Shown in pieces: positions 1 to 6,705 of a stretch of DNA of 22,607 bases; position 1 is the first letter of the stretch, and each line of letters starts with the position of its first letter. A program made the translations under genes and the position numbers. Location of the stretch: positions 1 through 22,607 of the forward strand of contig CAKTGS010000026.1 in NCBI GenBank assembly GCA_934561485.1, in the 5' to 3' direction. This DNA comes from an uncultured Faecalibacterium sp. (lineage in GTDB: Bacteria; Bacillota; Clostridia; Oscillospirales; Ruminococcaceae). The notes under the pieces were generated by a model, which worked only from the letters and a program-made list of their open reading frames with translations, was not told the DNA's origin and ran no database searches.

Positions 1-1185
1 GCTGTGGATGATGTCCTCGCGGCTGACCGGGCGGGCAAAGCCGGCGGTCTTTTCGGCCAGAATGGCATCGCAGTGCTCATAGAAGCCGTTCTTCTTCAGC
101 TCTTCCAGATTCTCGCCCAGGGTCTTGCCAGTGACGGTCATCACGTCCAGATGCAGCATGGACTTGATCTCTTCCATCACGCGGGGCACGCCGCCTGCAT
201 AGTAGAAGTACTGTGCGGGCCAGTCGCCGGAGGGACGGATGTTCAGCAGATAGTGTGCGCCGCGGTGCATCCGGTCAAAGGTGTCGGCATCGATCTCAAT
301 GCCGAACTCGTGGGCGATGGCGGGCAGGTGCATGGTGGCGTTGGTAGAGCCGGAAATGGCAGCGTGCACCATGATGGCGTTCTCAAAGCTCTTCTTGGTC
401 ACGATGTCCTTGGCGGTGATGCCCTTCCTGACCAGCTCCATCAGCTGCTTACCGGCATCGTAGGCGGCCTGCTTCAGTTCCGGGGCGGTGGCGGGCATCA
501 GAGCGGTGCCCGGCAGCATCAGACCCAGTGCCTCGGCCATGATCTGCATGGTGGAGGCGGTGCCCATGAAGGAGCAGGCACCGCAGCTGGGGCAGGCGTT
601 GTGCTTGTAGTAGTCCAGCTGGCTGTTGGGGATGACGCCGGTCTTTTCCCATGCGTCAAACTTGCCGATCTGCTCCAGGGTCAGCAGCTCGTTGATGGCG
701 CAGGCGGGGTCGTTGACCACATATTCTTTCGGCAGGGTGTGGGCTTCCATGACGCCGCCGGTGACCACGATGGCGCTCATGTCCTTCAGGCGGCCGATGC
801 TCATCAGCATGGCGGGCATGGACTTGTCGCAGCTGGCGATGAACACGCCGCCATCGTATACGCTGGCGTTGGCCTGTGCTTCCACCAGGTTCACAATGGC
901 ATCCCGGTGGGGCAGCGAGTAGTTGATGCCGTCATGACCCTGTGCGATGCCATCGCACATATCGGTGGCAAAATAGCGGGCAGCCTTGCCGCCGTTGTCG
1001 TTGACGGCCTGCACAGCCTCCTTGACGAACTGATCCAGATGGGCGCTGCCGGGGTGGCTGTCGCCGAAGGTGCTCTCCACCATGATCTGGGGCTTGGAAA
1101 GGTCCTCGACCTTCCAGCCCATACCCATCTTCAGCGGGTCGTTTTCGGGTGCTAATGTGCGGACGTTCTGTGAACGAAGTTCCAT
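1..1185 (-). CDS. IlvD/Edd-family dehydratase, divergent (partial, C-terminus outside window)
   Basis: This is an Fe-S dehydratase of the dihydroxy-acid / 6-phosphogluconate / sugar-acid dehydratase family, which removes water from a 2,3-dihydroxy acid to give a 2-keto acid. The minus-strand frame is open for 395 codons and runs off the window start. The family cluster cysteines are visible: C77 in MCDGIAQGHDG, C119 in CDKSMPAM, and CPSCGACSFMGTASTMQ from C198. SYSLP-like substrate residues appear as NYSLPHRD. The N-terminus and the CDKSMPAM box differ from canonical IlvD (CDKxxPGM), so a sugar-acid substrate is as likely as branched-chain amino acid synthesis. The start is ATG at 1185, with GGAGG at 1194-1198, 8 nt upstream. 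A sigma-A promoter and a FadR-type palindrome lie upstream, and a FadR-family regulator gene is the next gene, which favours regulated carbohydrate-acid use. Family assignment is firm; substrate is inference. Confidence 0.88.
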   Translation of the reverse strand, partial: MELRSQNVRTLAPENDPLKMGMGWKVEDLSKPQIMVESTFGDSHPGSAHLDQFVKEAVQAVNDNGGKAARYFATDMCDGIAQGHDGINYSLPHRDAIVNLVEAQANASVYDGGVFIASCDKSMPAMLMSIGRLKDMSAIVVTGGVMEAHTLPKEYVVNDPACAINELLTLEQIGKFDAWEKTGVIPNSQLDYYKHNACPSCGACSFMGTASTMQIMAEALGLMLPGTALMPATAPELKQAAYDAGKQLMELVRKGITAKDIVTKKSFENAIMVHAAISGSTNATMHLPAIAHEFGIEIDADTFDRMHRGAHYLLNIRPSGDWPAQYFYYAGGVPRVMEEIKSMLHLDVMTVTGKTLGENLEELKKNGFYEHCDAILAEKTAGFARPVSREDIIHS

Positions 1186-1257
1186 ACAAAAAACCTCCAA
1201 TGCTCTCTTTTTACGCTTTGCATTCCGTCCTTTTTCTGTCGGACATCTTACGTATTC

Positions 1258-1286
1258 ATTGTAATTCAGCAAGGTTCCTTTTGCAA
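1258..1286 (-). promoter_or_regulatory. sigma-A promoter of the IlvD/Edd-family gene
   Basis: Read on the minus strand, a -35 TTGCAA (1281-1286), a 17-bp spacer and a -10 TACAAT (1258-1263) lie about 70 bp before the ATG at 1185. The predicted transcript starts near 1250 and has a leader of about 65 nt. Confidence 0.7.
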
Positions 1287-1408
1287 GTTGTTCCAGGCAG
1301 AACCTACTATATGCTAAAATTCACCCCAGATTTTTGATTACTTCTTTCAAAAATCTTGGATACATCAAACAAAACGGAGCGTTCTCTCACGTTTTTTATT
1401 TGTTTGTC

Positions 1409-1435
1409 GCAAAAAGTTGTCAGACAACTTTTTGC
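1409..1435. promoter_or_regulatory. 27-bp perfect palindrome, likely FadR/GntR-family operator
   Basis: Two perfect 13-bp arms (1409-1421 and 1423-1435) flank a single central base. The core reads TTGTCTGACAA on the minus strand, which is the form of operator used by FCD-domain (FadR-type) GntR regulators. It lies between the terminator of the GntR gene (1483-1521) and the promoter of the dehydratase (1258-1286). The one-base centre and AT-rich ends argue for a protein site rather than an RNA terminator. Binding by the adjacent regulator is inferred. Confidence 0.6.
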
Positions 1436-1482
1436 GGCAGCAAAGTTCCGGCAAAGAAAGCGGCCCTGCGTGCCGCAGGCGC

Positions 1483-1521
1483 AAAAAACCGCCGCACAGA
1501 AAACACCGTGCAGCGGCTTTT
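1483..1521 (-). terminator. Rho-independent terminator after the regulatory operon
   Basis: On the minus strand CCGCTGCAC (1508-1516) pairs with GTGCGGCGG (1489-1497) with one mismatch, followed at once by six T (1483-1488). It lies about 20 bp beyond the stop of the GntR-family gene and ends that transcript. Confidence 0.8.
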
Positions 1522-1539
1522 GTCTGATGGTTCCGGCGG

Positions 1540-2250
1540 TCATTCCTTCACCGGTTCTCCATCGTAAAGTTTTTTGATATAGGTGCGGTTGAAGTTGAGG
1601 TGCATCACCATGGCCGACCGCGCCCCGATGGGGTCGTGGTGCGCAATGGCTTCGGTGATCATGCGGTGGGTCTGCACCGTTTCCTCGATCAGCTTTTTGT
1701 GGGTGACGTTCACAAACATCATCACCGCCGTGTCAATGATGGGGATCAGCTGTTCCACCACCATGTTCTTGCTGCTCTCGGCAATGCAGGTGTGAAAGGC
1801 AATGTCATCCTCAATGTACAGGTCCCCGTGGTAGATCTTGCTCTCCACCCGGTCGCACAGGCGGCGGATGCGCTCAATGTCCTCATCGGAAGCGTTCAGC
1901 GCTGCCATCTCGGCAATGCCCGGCTCCAGCAGCAGGCGCACGTTCACCAGATCCAGCGCCAGCGCGTTCTTGTCCTGCACGCTGCGCAGGTTCAGCGGGT
2001 CCGAAAGGCCCTTGGCCGTGGTGACCACATAGGTGCCGGAACCGCGCCGCACCTCTACGATGCCCTTGCTGGACAGCAGCTTTACCGCCTCGCGGATGGT
2101 GCTGCGCCCCACGCCGAACTTTTCGCCCAGCTCAAACTCGTTGGGCAGCTTGGCCCCGGGTTCCAGCGGGGTATCCAGGATGTAATGGTACAGCTGGTCC
2201 TCCACCTGTTCGGCCAGCAGCTTGTTTTTCAAATGGGAAAATTCGCTCAT
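1540..2250 (-). CDS. FadR/GntR-family transcriptional regulator (FCD domain)
   Basis: This 236-residue protein has an N-terminal winged helix-turn-helix (about 10-78; LPNEFELGEKFGVGRSTIRE recognition region and the RRGSGTYV wing) and a C-terminal all-helical FCD ligand domain (about 97-225). The FCD metal site is intact, with D149, H153, H195 and H217 in the usual spacing. Proteins of this type usually repress sugar-acid, lactate or amino-acid genes and are released by a small carboxylate. The gene starts 36 bp after the stop of the sensor kinase on the same strand, so it is probably co-transcribed with the two-component system. The next gene downstream is a sugar-acid-type dehydratase preceded by a TTGTCTGACAA palindrome, the likely target. 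The start ATG at 2250 has a purine-rich GAGAGGGTGGA upstream. Effector unknown. Confidence 0.9.
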   Translation of the reverse strand: MSEFSHLKNKLLAEQVEDQLYHYILDTPLEPGAKLPNEFELGEKFGVGRSTIREAVKLLSSKGIVEVRRGSGTYVVTTAKGLSDPLNLRSVQDKNALALDLVNVRLLLEPGIAEMAALNASDEDIERIRRLCDRVESKIYHGDLYIEDDIAFHTCIAESSKNMVVEQLIPIIDTAVMMFVNVTHKKLIEETVQTHRMITEAIAHHDPIGARSAMVMHLNFNRTYIKKLYDGEPVKE

Positions 2251-2286
2251 CGGTCCACCCTCTCTGCAGCGTTTTGCGGGTCGTGC

Positions 2287-3816
2287 TCAGTCCAGCGGCA
2301 GCATTTCGCTGGCGGGCAGGTCGTTCATAATGAACCAGAAAATGGTGCCCTTGCCCACGGTGCTCTGCACCCCGAAGCGAAAGCCGTGCTGCTGGAAGAT
2401 GGCCTTGGTGATGGAAAGTCCCAGGCCGGTGCCCTGCTTACCCGCATCTGAGCGGGAGCGGTAGTACCGGTCAAAGATGTAGGGCAGGTCCTCGGCGGCA
2501 ATGCCGGGGCCGTGGTCCTCCACTTCCACCCGCACGCCCTCGGTGCAGCGGGATACCCGCAGCACAAAGATGCCGTCCGGGCCGATGTGATGCATGGCGT
2601 TGCCCAGCAGGTTGTGCAGGGCGCGCTGCATCATGTCCGGGTCTGCATACACCGGCAGTTCCTCGTCCGGCAGTTCCAGCTGCAGCTGCCAGCCGTTTTG
2701 GGCACAGATGGCCTCGTACCGCTCGCTCACCTCATCGCACAGCTGGCCCATATCAAAGTGCACCCGCTCGCATTTGTCCGCGCCGCTGGTCACCTTGCTC
2801 AGTTCCATCACGCTGGACACCAGCGCCGTCAGGCGGTCGGCTTCATCCACAATGATGTTCATCTGCTCATCGCGGTGGGCCTTGTCGTCTCCGGTCAGGT
2901 CGCGCACGGTTTCGGCATAGCCCTTGATGAGGGTCAGCGGAGTGCGCAGGTCGTGGGAGACATTAGCCAGCAGGTCGCGCTGCATCTGGGCGGCACGCTG
3001 CACCTCAGCGGCCATGTGGTTGAAGTCCTCCGCCAGGGTGCCCAGTTCATCGGCACGGCGGCTGTCCACATACACGGCGTAGTTGCCCTGCGCCATCTGC
3101 CGTGCCGCCCGGGAGAGCTGGCGCAGCGGCTTTGTGAACCACTCACTGAACAGCCACGCCGCCGACAGCGCAAACACAAAGATCAGCGCCGCCGCCAGCG
3201 GCAGCAGGGTGCTGAGCACCTTGCCGGCTTCCGACACATGCACCAGGCTGGTGGTGACCAGAATGGTATAGCTGCCGTCTGCCGTGGTGCGCCCCGCCAG
3301 CAGCTGGGCCGAGCCGGACAGCCGCGGCGGGTTCAGCGTCTGCACAAAGCTGCCGGTGGTGCGGCACTTGCGGCGCATGGCAATGGCGGTGTTCACCACC
3401 TGGTTGGTGGCCGAATCCGAAAGATAGGTCTCGTGCAGGTTGCAGTAGGACTGGTTTTCAATTTTGTAAATCTGCTTCAGCGTGGAATCCGAAATATCCA
3501 CGCAGAAGCTGCTCAGGGTGCCGCCGGAGTACAGCTGCATGGCCAGCTTTTCAAAAAAGCCGGTGTTGACGTACAGCCGCCCGAAGGACCAGCTGGACAG
3601 CACCTCGCCGTTTTCCAGCGCCGTGTCCAGCTGCGAAACAATGGTCTCGGCCTGGCTGGTGAGTTGCTTTTCAATGTGCTTGGTGTACAGCGGCTCCAGC
3701 AGCTGGGTGGATAAAAACCAGAACAGCCCCAGCAGGAGCAGGCAGATCGAGCACAGAAAGCACATCAGCTGCCCGCGGATGCCCGGCAGATGGCGTGTTT
3801 TTTGGGTTTGCCGCAT
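2287..3816 (-). CDS. Membrane sensor histidine kinase (HisKA/HATPase_c, HAMP)
   Basis: This is a sensor kinase of about 509 residues that autophosphorylates on histidine and passes phosphate to the response regulator encoded just upstream. The order is TM1 (about 16-38), an extracytoplasmic sensor region of about 165 residues, TM2 (about 201-223), HAMP, a HisKA H-box with H288 in SHDLRTPL, and a HATPase_c domain with N-box N406 (LLGNAMHH), G1 DHGPGI (434-439), F-box IFDRYYRS and G2 GTGLGLSI (462-469). I prefer ATG at 3816 to the in-frame GTG at 3825, because the GGAGG at 3828-3832 is 11 nt from the ATG but almost touches the GTG. The RR stop (3835) is about 20 bp before this start, so the pair is coupled. 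There is no PAS domain; the sensor region has no fold I recognise, so the signal is unknown. Confidence 0.93.
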   Translation of the reverse strand: MRQTQKTRHLPGIRGQLMCFLCSICLLLLGLFWFLSTQLLEPLYTKHIEKQLTSQAETIVSQLDTALENGEVLSSWSFGRLYVNTGFFEKLAMQLYSGGTLSSFCVDISDSTLKQIYKIENQSYCNLHETYLSDSATNQVVNTAIAMRRKCRTTGSFVQTLNPPRLSGSAQLLAGRTTADGSYTILVTTSLVHVSEAGKVLSTLLPLAAALIFVFALSAAWLFSEWFTKPLRQLSRAARQMAQGNYAVYVDSRRADELGTLAEDFNHMAAEVQRAAQMQRDLLANVSHDLRTPLTLIKGYAETVRDLTGDDKAHRDEQMNIIVDEADRLTALVSSVMELSKVTSGADKCERVHFDMGQLCDEVSERYEAICAQNGWQLQLELPDEELPVYADPDMMQRALHNLLGNAMHHIGPDGIFVLRVSRCTEGVRVEVEDHGPGIAAEDLPYIFDRYYRSRSDAGKQGTGLGLSITKAIFQQHGFRFGVQSTVGKGTIFWFIMNDLPASEMLPLD

Positions 3817-3834
3817 AAACCGCACTTCCTCCGC

Positions 3835-4521
3835 TTACCGGTTGGCATCCGGGTCAAACTTGTAGCCGATGCCCCACACGGTGGCAATGTAGCCCCGGCA
3901 CTTGCCCAGGTGGCCCCGCAGCATCTTGACGTGGGTGTCCACGGTGCGGTCCTCGCCAAAGTAGTCGTAGTTCCACACCTTCTGCAGGATCTTTTCGCGG
4001 CTGAGGGCAATGCCCTTGTTGGAAGCCAGAAACACCAGCAGGTCAAATTCCTTGGGGGTCAGGGCAACATCCTCGCCGGACACCCGCACGGTGTGGCTGG
4101 CCGTGTCGATGGTCAGCTCGCCAAAGGTCATGGTCCCGGCAGAAGCTCCCGGATGCGGCATGGTGCGGTTGAGCACGGCCCGCACCCGGGCCACCAGCTC
4201 CCGGGGGGAGAAAGGCTTGACCACATAGTCGTCCGCGCCGCCTTCCAGGCCGGCCAGCTTGTCATACTCCTCGCCGCGGGCGGTCAGGATGATCACCGGG
4301 GTATTGATGTGGCGGGCACGCATCTCCCGCAGGCAGGTCATGCCGTCCATAAAGGGCATCATCAGATCAAGGATCACCAGGTCAAAGCCGCCGCCGGACA
4401 GCAGCGAAAGCGCGGCCGAGCCGTCCCCGGCTTCTTCGCAGACGTAACCGGCATACTTCAGGTGTTCCTGGATCAGCTCACGGATCCGAGGTTCATCGTC
4501 AACGATCAGGATCTTGGCCAT
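3835..4521 (-). CDS. OmpR/PhoB-family response regulator
   Basis: This 228-residue two-component regulator has a receiver domain (acidic pocket DDE at 8-10, phospho-acceptor D52 in LDLMMP, T80, K102 in VKPFSP) and a C-terminal trans_reg_C winged helix (about 130-225, ending GIGYKF). It acts as a DNA-binding dimer on direct repeats. An in-frame ATG exists at 4560, but the receiver begins exactly at the ATG at 4521, which has GAGGA at 4531-4535, 9 nt away, so 4521 is chosen. It is the first gene of the operon RR > HK > FadR-type regulator. Four half-sites with an 11-bp period sit 10 bp upstream of its -10 element, the arrangement expected for autoactivation by a PhoB-type regulator. Confident on family; regulon unknown. 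Confidence 0.95.
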   Translation of the reverse strand: MAKILIVDDEPRIRELIQEHLKYAGYVCEEAGDGSAALSLLSGGGFDLVILDLMMPFMDGMTCLREMRARHINTPVIILTARGEEYDKLAGLEGGADDYVVKPFSPRELVARVRAVLNRTMPHPGASAGTMTFGELTIDTASHTVRVSGEDVALTPKEFDLLVFLASNKGIALSREKILQKVWNYDYFGEDRTVDTHVKMLRGHLGKCRGYIATVWGIGYKFDPDANR

Positions 4522-4584
4522 AAAACAGACTCCTCTCAGGGTAAATGGATCAACATCCATAGTGTATCATTGGAATATAAGCTT

Positions 4585-4639
4585 ATCTTACGCAAAGAAT
4601 TGGAAATTTTGGTGAAGTTTGCGTGAAGCATTTGGAAAA
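4585..4639 (-). promoter_or_regulatory. PhoB-like direct repeats and -10 box: autoregulated promoter of the two-component operon
   Basis: Reading toward the regulator gene, TTTTCC (4639-4634), CTTCAC (4628-4623), CTTCAC (4617-4612) and TTTCCA (4606-4601) recur with an exact 11-bp period; the two central copies are identical. A -10 TAAGAT (4590-4585) follows 10 bp later, and no good -35 exists at the 17-bp position. This matches activator-dependent promoters of PhoB/PhoP-class regulators, whose dimers bind 11-bp direct repeats. Binding by the adjacent RR is inferred. Confidence 0.65.
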
Positions 4640-4715
4640 TGCCCCCACACACCCTCAGTATACCACAGAACCCCCGGCCTGCACAGGCGTATTTTGCTGC
4701 AGCGGGCCGCTGCTC

Positions 4716-4744
4716 TTGCACTGCCCGGCCGGGAATGTTATACT
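4716..4744 (+). promoter_or_regulatory. sigma-A promoter of the TatA/B-like propeller operon
   Basis: TTGCAC (4716-4721), a 17-bp spacer and TATACT (4739-4744). The transcript should start near 4751 and so begin almost at once with a perfect 8-bp GC hairpin (4755-4762 with 4766-4773, 3-nt loop), followed by an AAAAGGA ribosome site before ATG 4807. The hairpin has no T-run and would act as a 5' stabiliser or structured leader rather than a terminator. Confidence 0.75.
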
Positions 4745-4806
4745 GAAGCGATAAGGGCAGGCCCCGCCTGCCCCACAAGTTTTGAACGGAAAAGGAAACA
4801 ATTTCC

Positions 4807-6123
4807 ATGCGGATCGGACTGGTTGAATTTTTGCTCATTCTGGCCATTGCGTCTCTCACGGTGGGGCCGCAGGTGGCTCTGTTTGTGGACCGCTGGGTGC
4901 GGCGCGCCAACCGCGCCAATGCCCGGGCTGCACGCCTCCGGGCGGAGTACGCAGCCCAGGCCGCTGCCGAGCGGGACGCCCTGCTCAAGCGGTTCCGCAC
5001 GGCCAGCACCGTGTTCGGGGTGTGCATCCTGCTGGCACTGGTGTATGCGCTGGTGTTTCGGCCCATCGACACCCCGCCCCAGGCCTACCGGGCACCGGAC
5101 CTCCGGCAGAGCACCAGTGCCGTGCAGACGGCGCTTTCCGCCGACAGCAGGGACGCCTGGGATCTGGGCGAATACCAGGGCGTGGACTGCATCCGCGCAC
5201 AGGACGGCTTTGTGTATGCGGCAGCCTGGAACGGCGCCGCCCTGAAAAAGCGCACAAGCGACCTGGTGCGCACCGATGGCGGCCACGATGCGGCCATTCT
5301 GAGCGTGGACGGCGAGCTGACCAGCTTTGCCTTTGACAGCAATGGCGACCTGTGGCTTGCCGTGCTCACGCCCGCTGGCGGCAGCCTGTGCCGCGCCGCC
5401 CACGACAGCTGGGGCACCGCCGTGGAACAGGTGGTCACCCAGATGGACGGGGCAGCCCTGGGCGCGATCTCAGCCGTGGAAGCCGGCCCGGACGGCAAGA
5501 TCTACTTTGCCGTGGCAGCCGATGCCAGCGCCGCCGCCGGACTGGAAAGTGCCCTGCGCACCGAGCTGCTGGCCCACACCGGCACCGGCTGGGTGTACGT
5601 GTACGACCCGGCAGACCACTCGGTACAGCGGGTGCTGGGCGGTGTGGCCGGGGCTTCCGGCCTGGCACTCTCGGCGGACGGCAGCACCCTGTACGTCTCG
5701 GATCTGGGCAGCCGCTGTGTGTGGAGCGTGGATGCCGCCGCCCGGGAAGTGACGGCAGGCGGCAAAAACTGCCAGAGCTTCGTCTCCGGCCTGCCCGGCT
5801 ACCCCGGCGCGCTGGCCCTGGACACAGACGGCACCCTGTACGTCAGTTACCGCTGGGGGTACAGCCGCTGGCTGGAACGGAACGCAGGCAGCACCTTCCT
5901 GCGCGGCATTGCACTGCGGGTGGGGCAGTCCATGCAGGAAAAGCTGTTCGGCCTGGCGGCGGACGCCCCCTGCGCGGAAGCGGTGAGCCTGCAGACCGGC
6001 CAATGGCAGCGCACCCTTACGGGCGGCAGGCGTCTTGGCAGCTGCACCGCGTTGTGCCCGGTGGGCAGCAAAGTGTATTTTGGTGCGGCAGACAGCGCAG
6101 TGCTGCTGTCTGCCCGTGTATAA
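4807..6123 (+). CDS. Membrane-anchored strictosidine-synthase/SMP-30-like beta-propeller with TatA/TatB-like N-terminus
   Basis: This 438-residue protein has two parts. Residues 1-62 read as a Tat A/B module: an IG-x-x-E start with E7, a short hydrophobic helix (8-19), a GP hinge at 20-21 exactly 13 residues after the Glu as in TatB, then a long charged amphipathic helix (22-62). A second transmembrane helix (about 66-84) leads to an extracytoplasmic propeller (about 115-438) with blade repeats such as GLALSADGSTLYVSDLGSR and a GLPGYPGALALDTDGTLYVS stretch, typical of strictosidine-synthase-like/SMP-30 sugar-lactonase folds. It is the first gene of an operon with a UPF0340 protein (15-bp gap) and YggS. 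I do not know its substrate. The propeller call is good; whether the N-terminus works in Tat transport or only resembles it is open. Confidence 0.75.
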   Translation: MRIGLVEFLLILAIASLTVGPQVALFVDRWVRRANRANARAARLRAEYAAQAAAERDALLKRFRTASTVFGVCILLALVYALVFRPIDTPPQAYRAPDLRQSTSAVQTALSADSRDAWDLGEYQGVDCIRAQDGFVYAAAWNGAALKKRTSDLVRTDGGHDAAILSVDGELTSFAFDSNGDLWLAVLTPAGGSLCRAAHDSWGTAVEQVVTQMDGAALGAISAVEAGPDGKIYFAVAADASAAAGLESALRTELLAHTGTGWVYVYDPADHSVQRVLGGVAGASGLALSADGSTLYVSDLGSRCVWSVDAAAREVTAGGKNCQSFVSGLPGYPGALALDTDGTLYVSYRWGYSRWLERNAGSTFLRGIALRVGQSMQEKLFGLAADAPCAEAVSLQTGQWQRTLTGGRRLGSCTALCPVGSKVYFGAADSAVLLSARV

Positions 6124-6138
6124 AAGGAGTGTTTTGAA

Positions 6139-6699
6139 ATGACCGAAGCATTCAAAAAACAGATCGAGGCCGAGGCCCGGCAGGCTGTGACCGAACTGCT
6201 GGCCCAGGCAAAGCTGAAAAAAGGCGATGTGTTTGTGGTGGGCTGCTCTTCCAGCGAGATCGTGGGCGGCCGCATCGGCAAGGATTCCAGCCTGGAAGCC
6301 GCCCAGGCCGTGTATGCGGGCATTGCCCCGGTGCTGGCCGGGCAGGGCATCTGGCTGGCGGCCCAGTGCTGTGAGCACCTGAACCGTGCCATTATCCTCG
6401 AACGGGAAGCCGCCGAAAAGTACGGCTGGGAGGAAGTGTGCGTAGTGCCCCGCCCCCATGCCGGCGGCAGCTGGGCCACCACCTGCTGGAAGAATTTCCA
6501 GGACCCCATTGCCGTGGAAGAGATCCGCGCCCATGCAGGCATCGACATTGGCGGCACCCTCATCGGGATGCACCTCAAACGGGTGGCCGTGCCGGTGCGC
6601 CTGACCCTGAACAAGATCGGCGAAGCCAACATTTTGTGCGCCCGCACCCGCCCGAAGCTGATCGGCGGCGAGCGCGCCAAGTATACCGAGGAGGACTGA
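6139..6699 (+). CDS. ywlG: UPF0340 / TIGR01440 family protein (YwlG-like)
   Basis: This is a 186-residue soluble protein of the conserved Bacillota family typified by Bacillus YwlG; its biochemical role is not established. It shows the family hallmarks VVGCSSSEIVGGRIGK near residues 34-50, WLAAQCCEHLNRA near 73-86, the VPRPHAGGSW segment, and AHAGIDIGGTLIGMHLKRVAVPVR in the C-terminal half. Length is as expected for the family. The ATG at 6139 is preceded by AAGGAGTG, 15 bp after the stop of the propeller gene. Its own 3' end carries the GAGGAGG that serves the next gene, yggS, 6 bp downstream, so the three genes are translationally linked. The conserved cysteines and glycine-rich loops suggest ligand binding, but no activity should be assumed. 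Confidence 0.88.
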   Translation: MTEAFKKQIEAEARQAVTELLAQAKLKKGDVFVVGCSSSEIVGGRIGKDSSLEAAQAVYAGIAPVLAGQGIWLAAQCCEHLNRAIILEREAAEKYGWEEVCVVPRPHAGGSWATTCWKNFQDPIAVEEIRAHAGIDIGGTLIGMHLKRVAVPVRLTLNKIGEANILCARTRPKLIGGERAKYTEED

Positions 6700-6705
6700 C
6701 GACCT

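Noticed and set aside
4..1155. Long plus-strand open frame opposite the dehydratase
   Set aside because: His/Gly/Val-rich shadow of the conserved minus-strand IlvD/Edd gene; no ribosome site or family motif.
2512..3714. 400-codon plus-strand frame opposite the sensor kinase
   Set aside because: Antisense shadow caused by high GC at third positions; the kinase motifs on the minus strand are complete.
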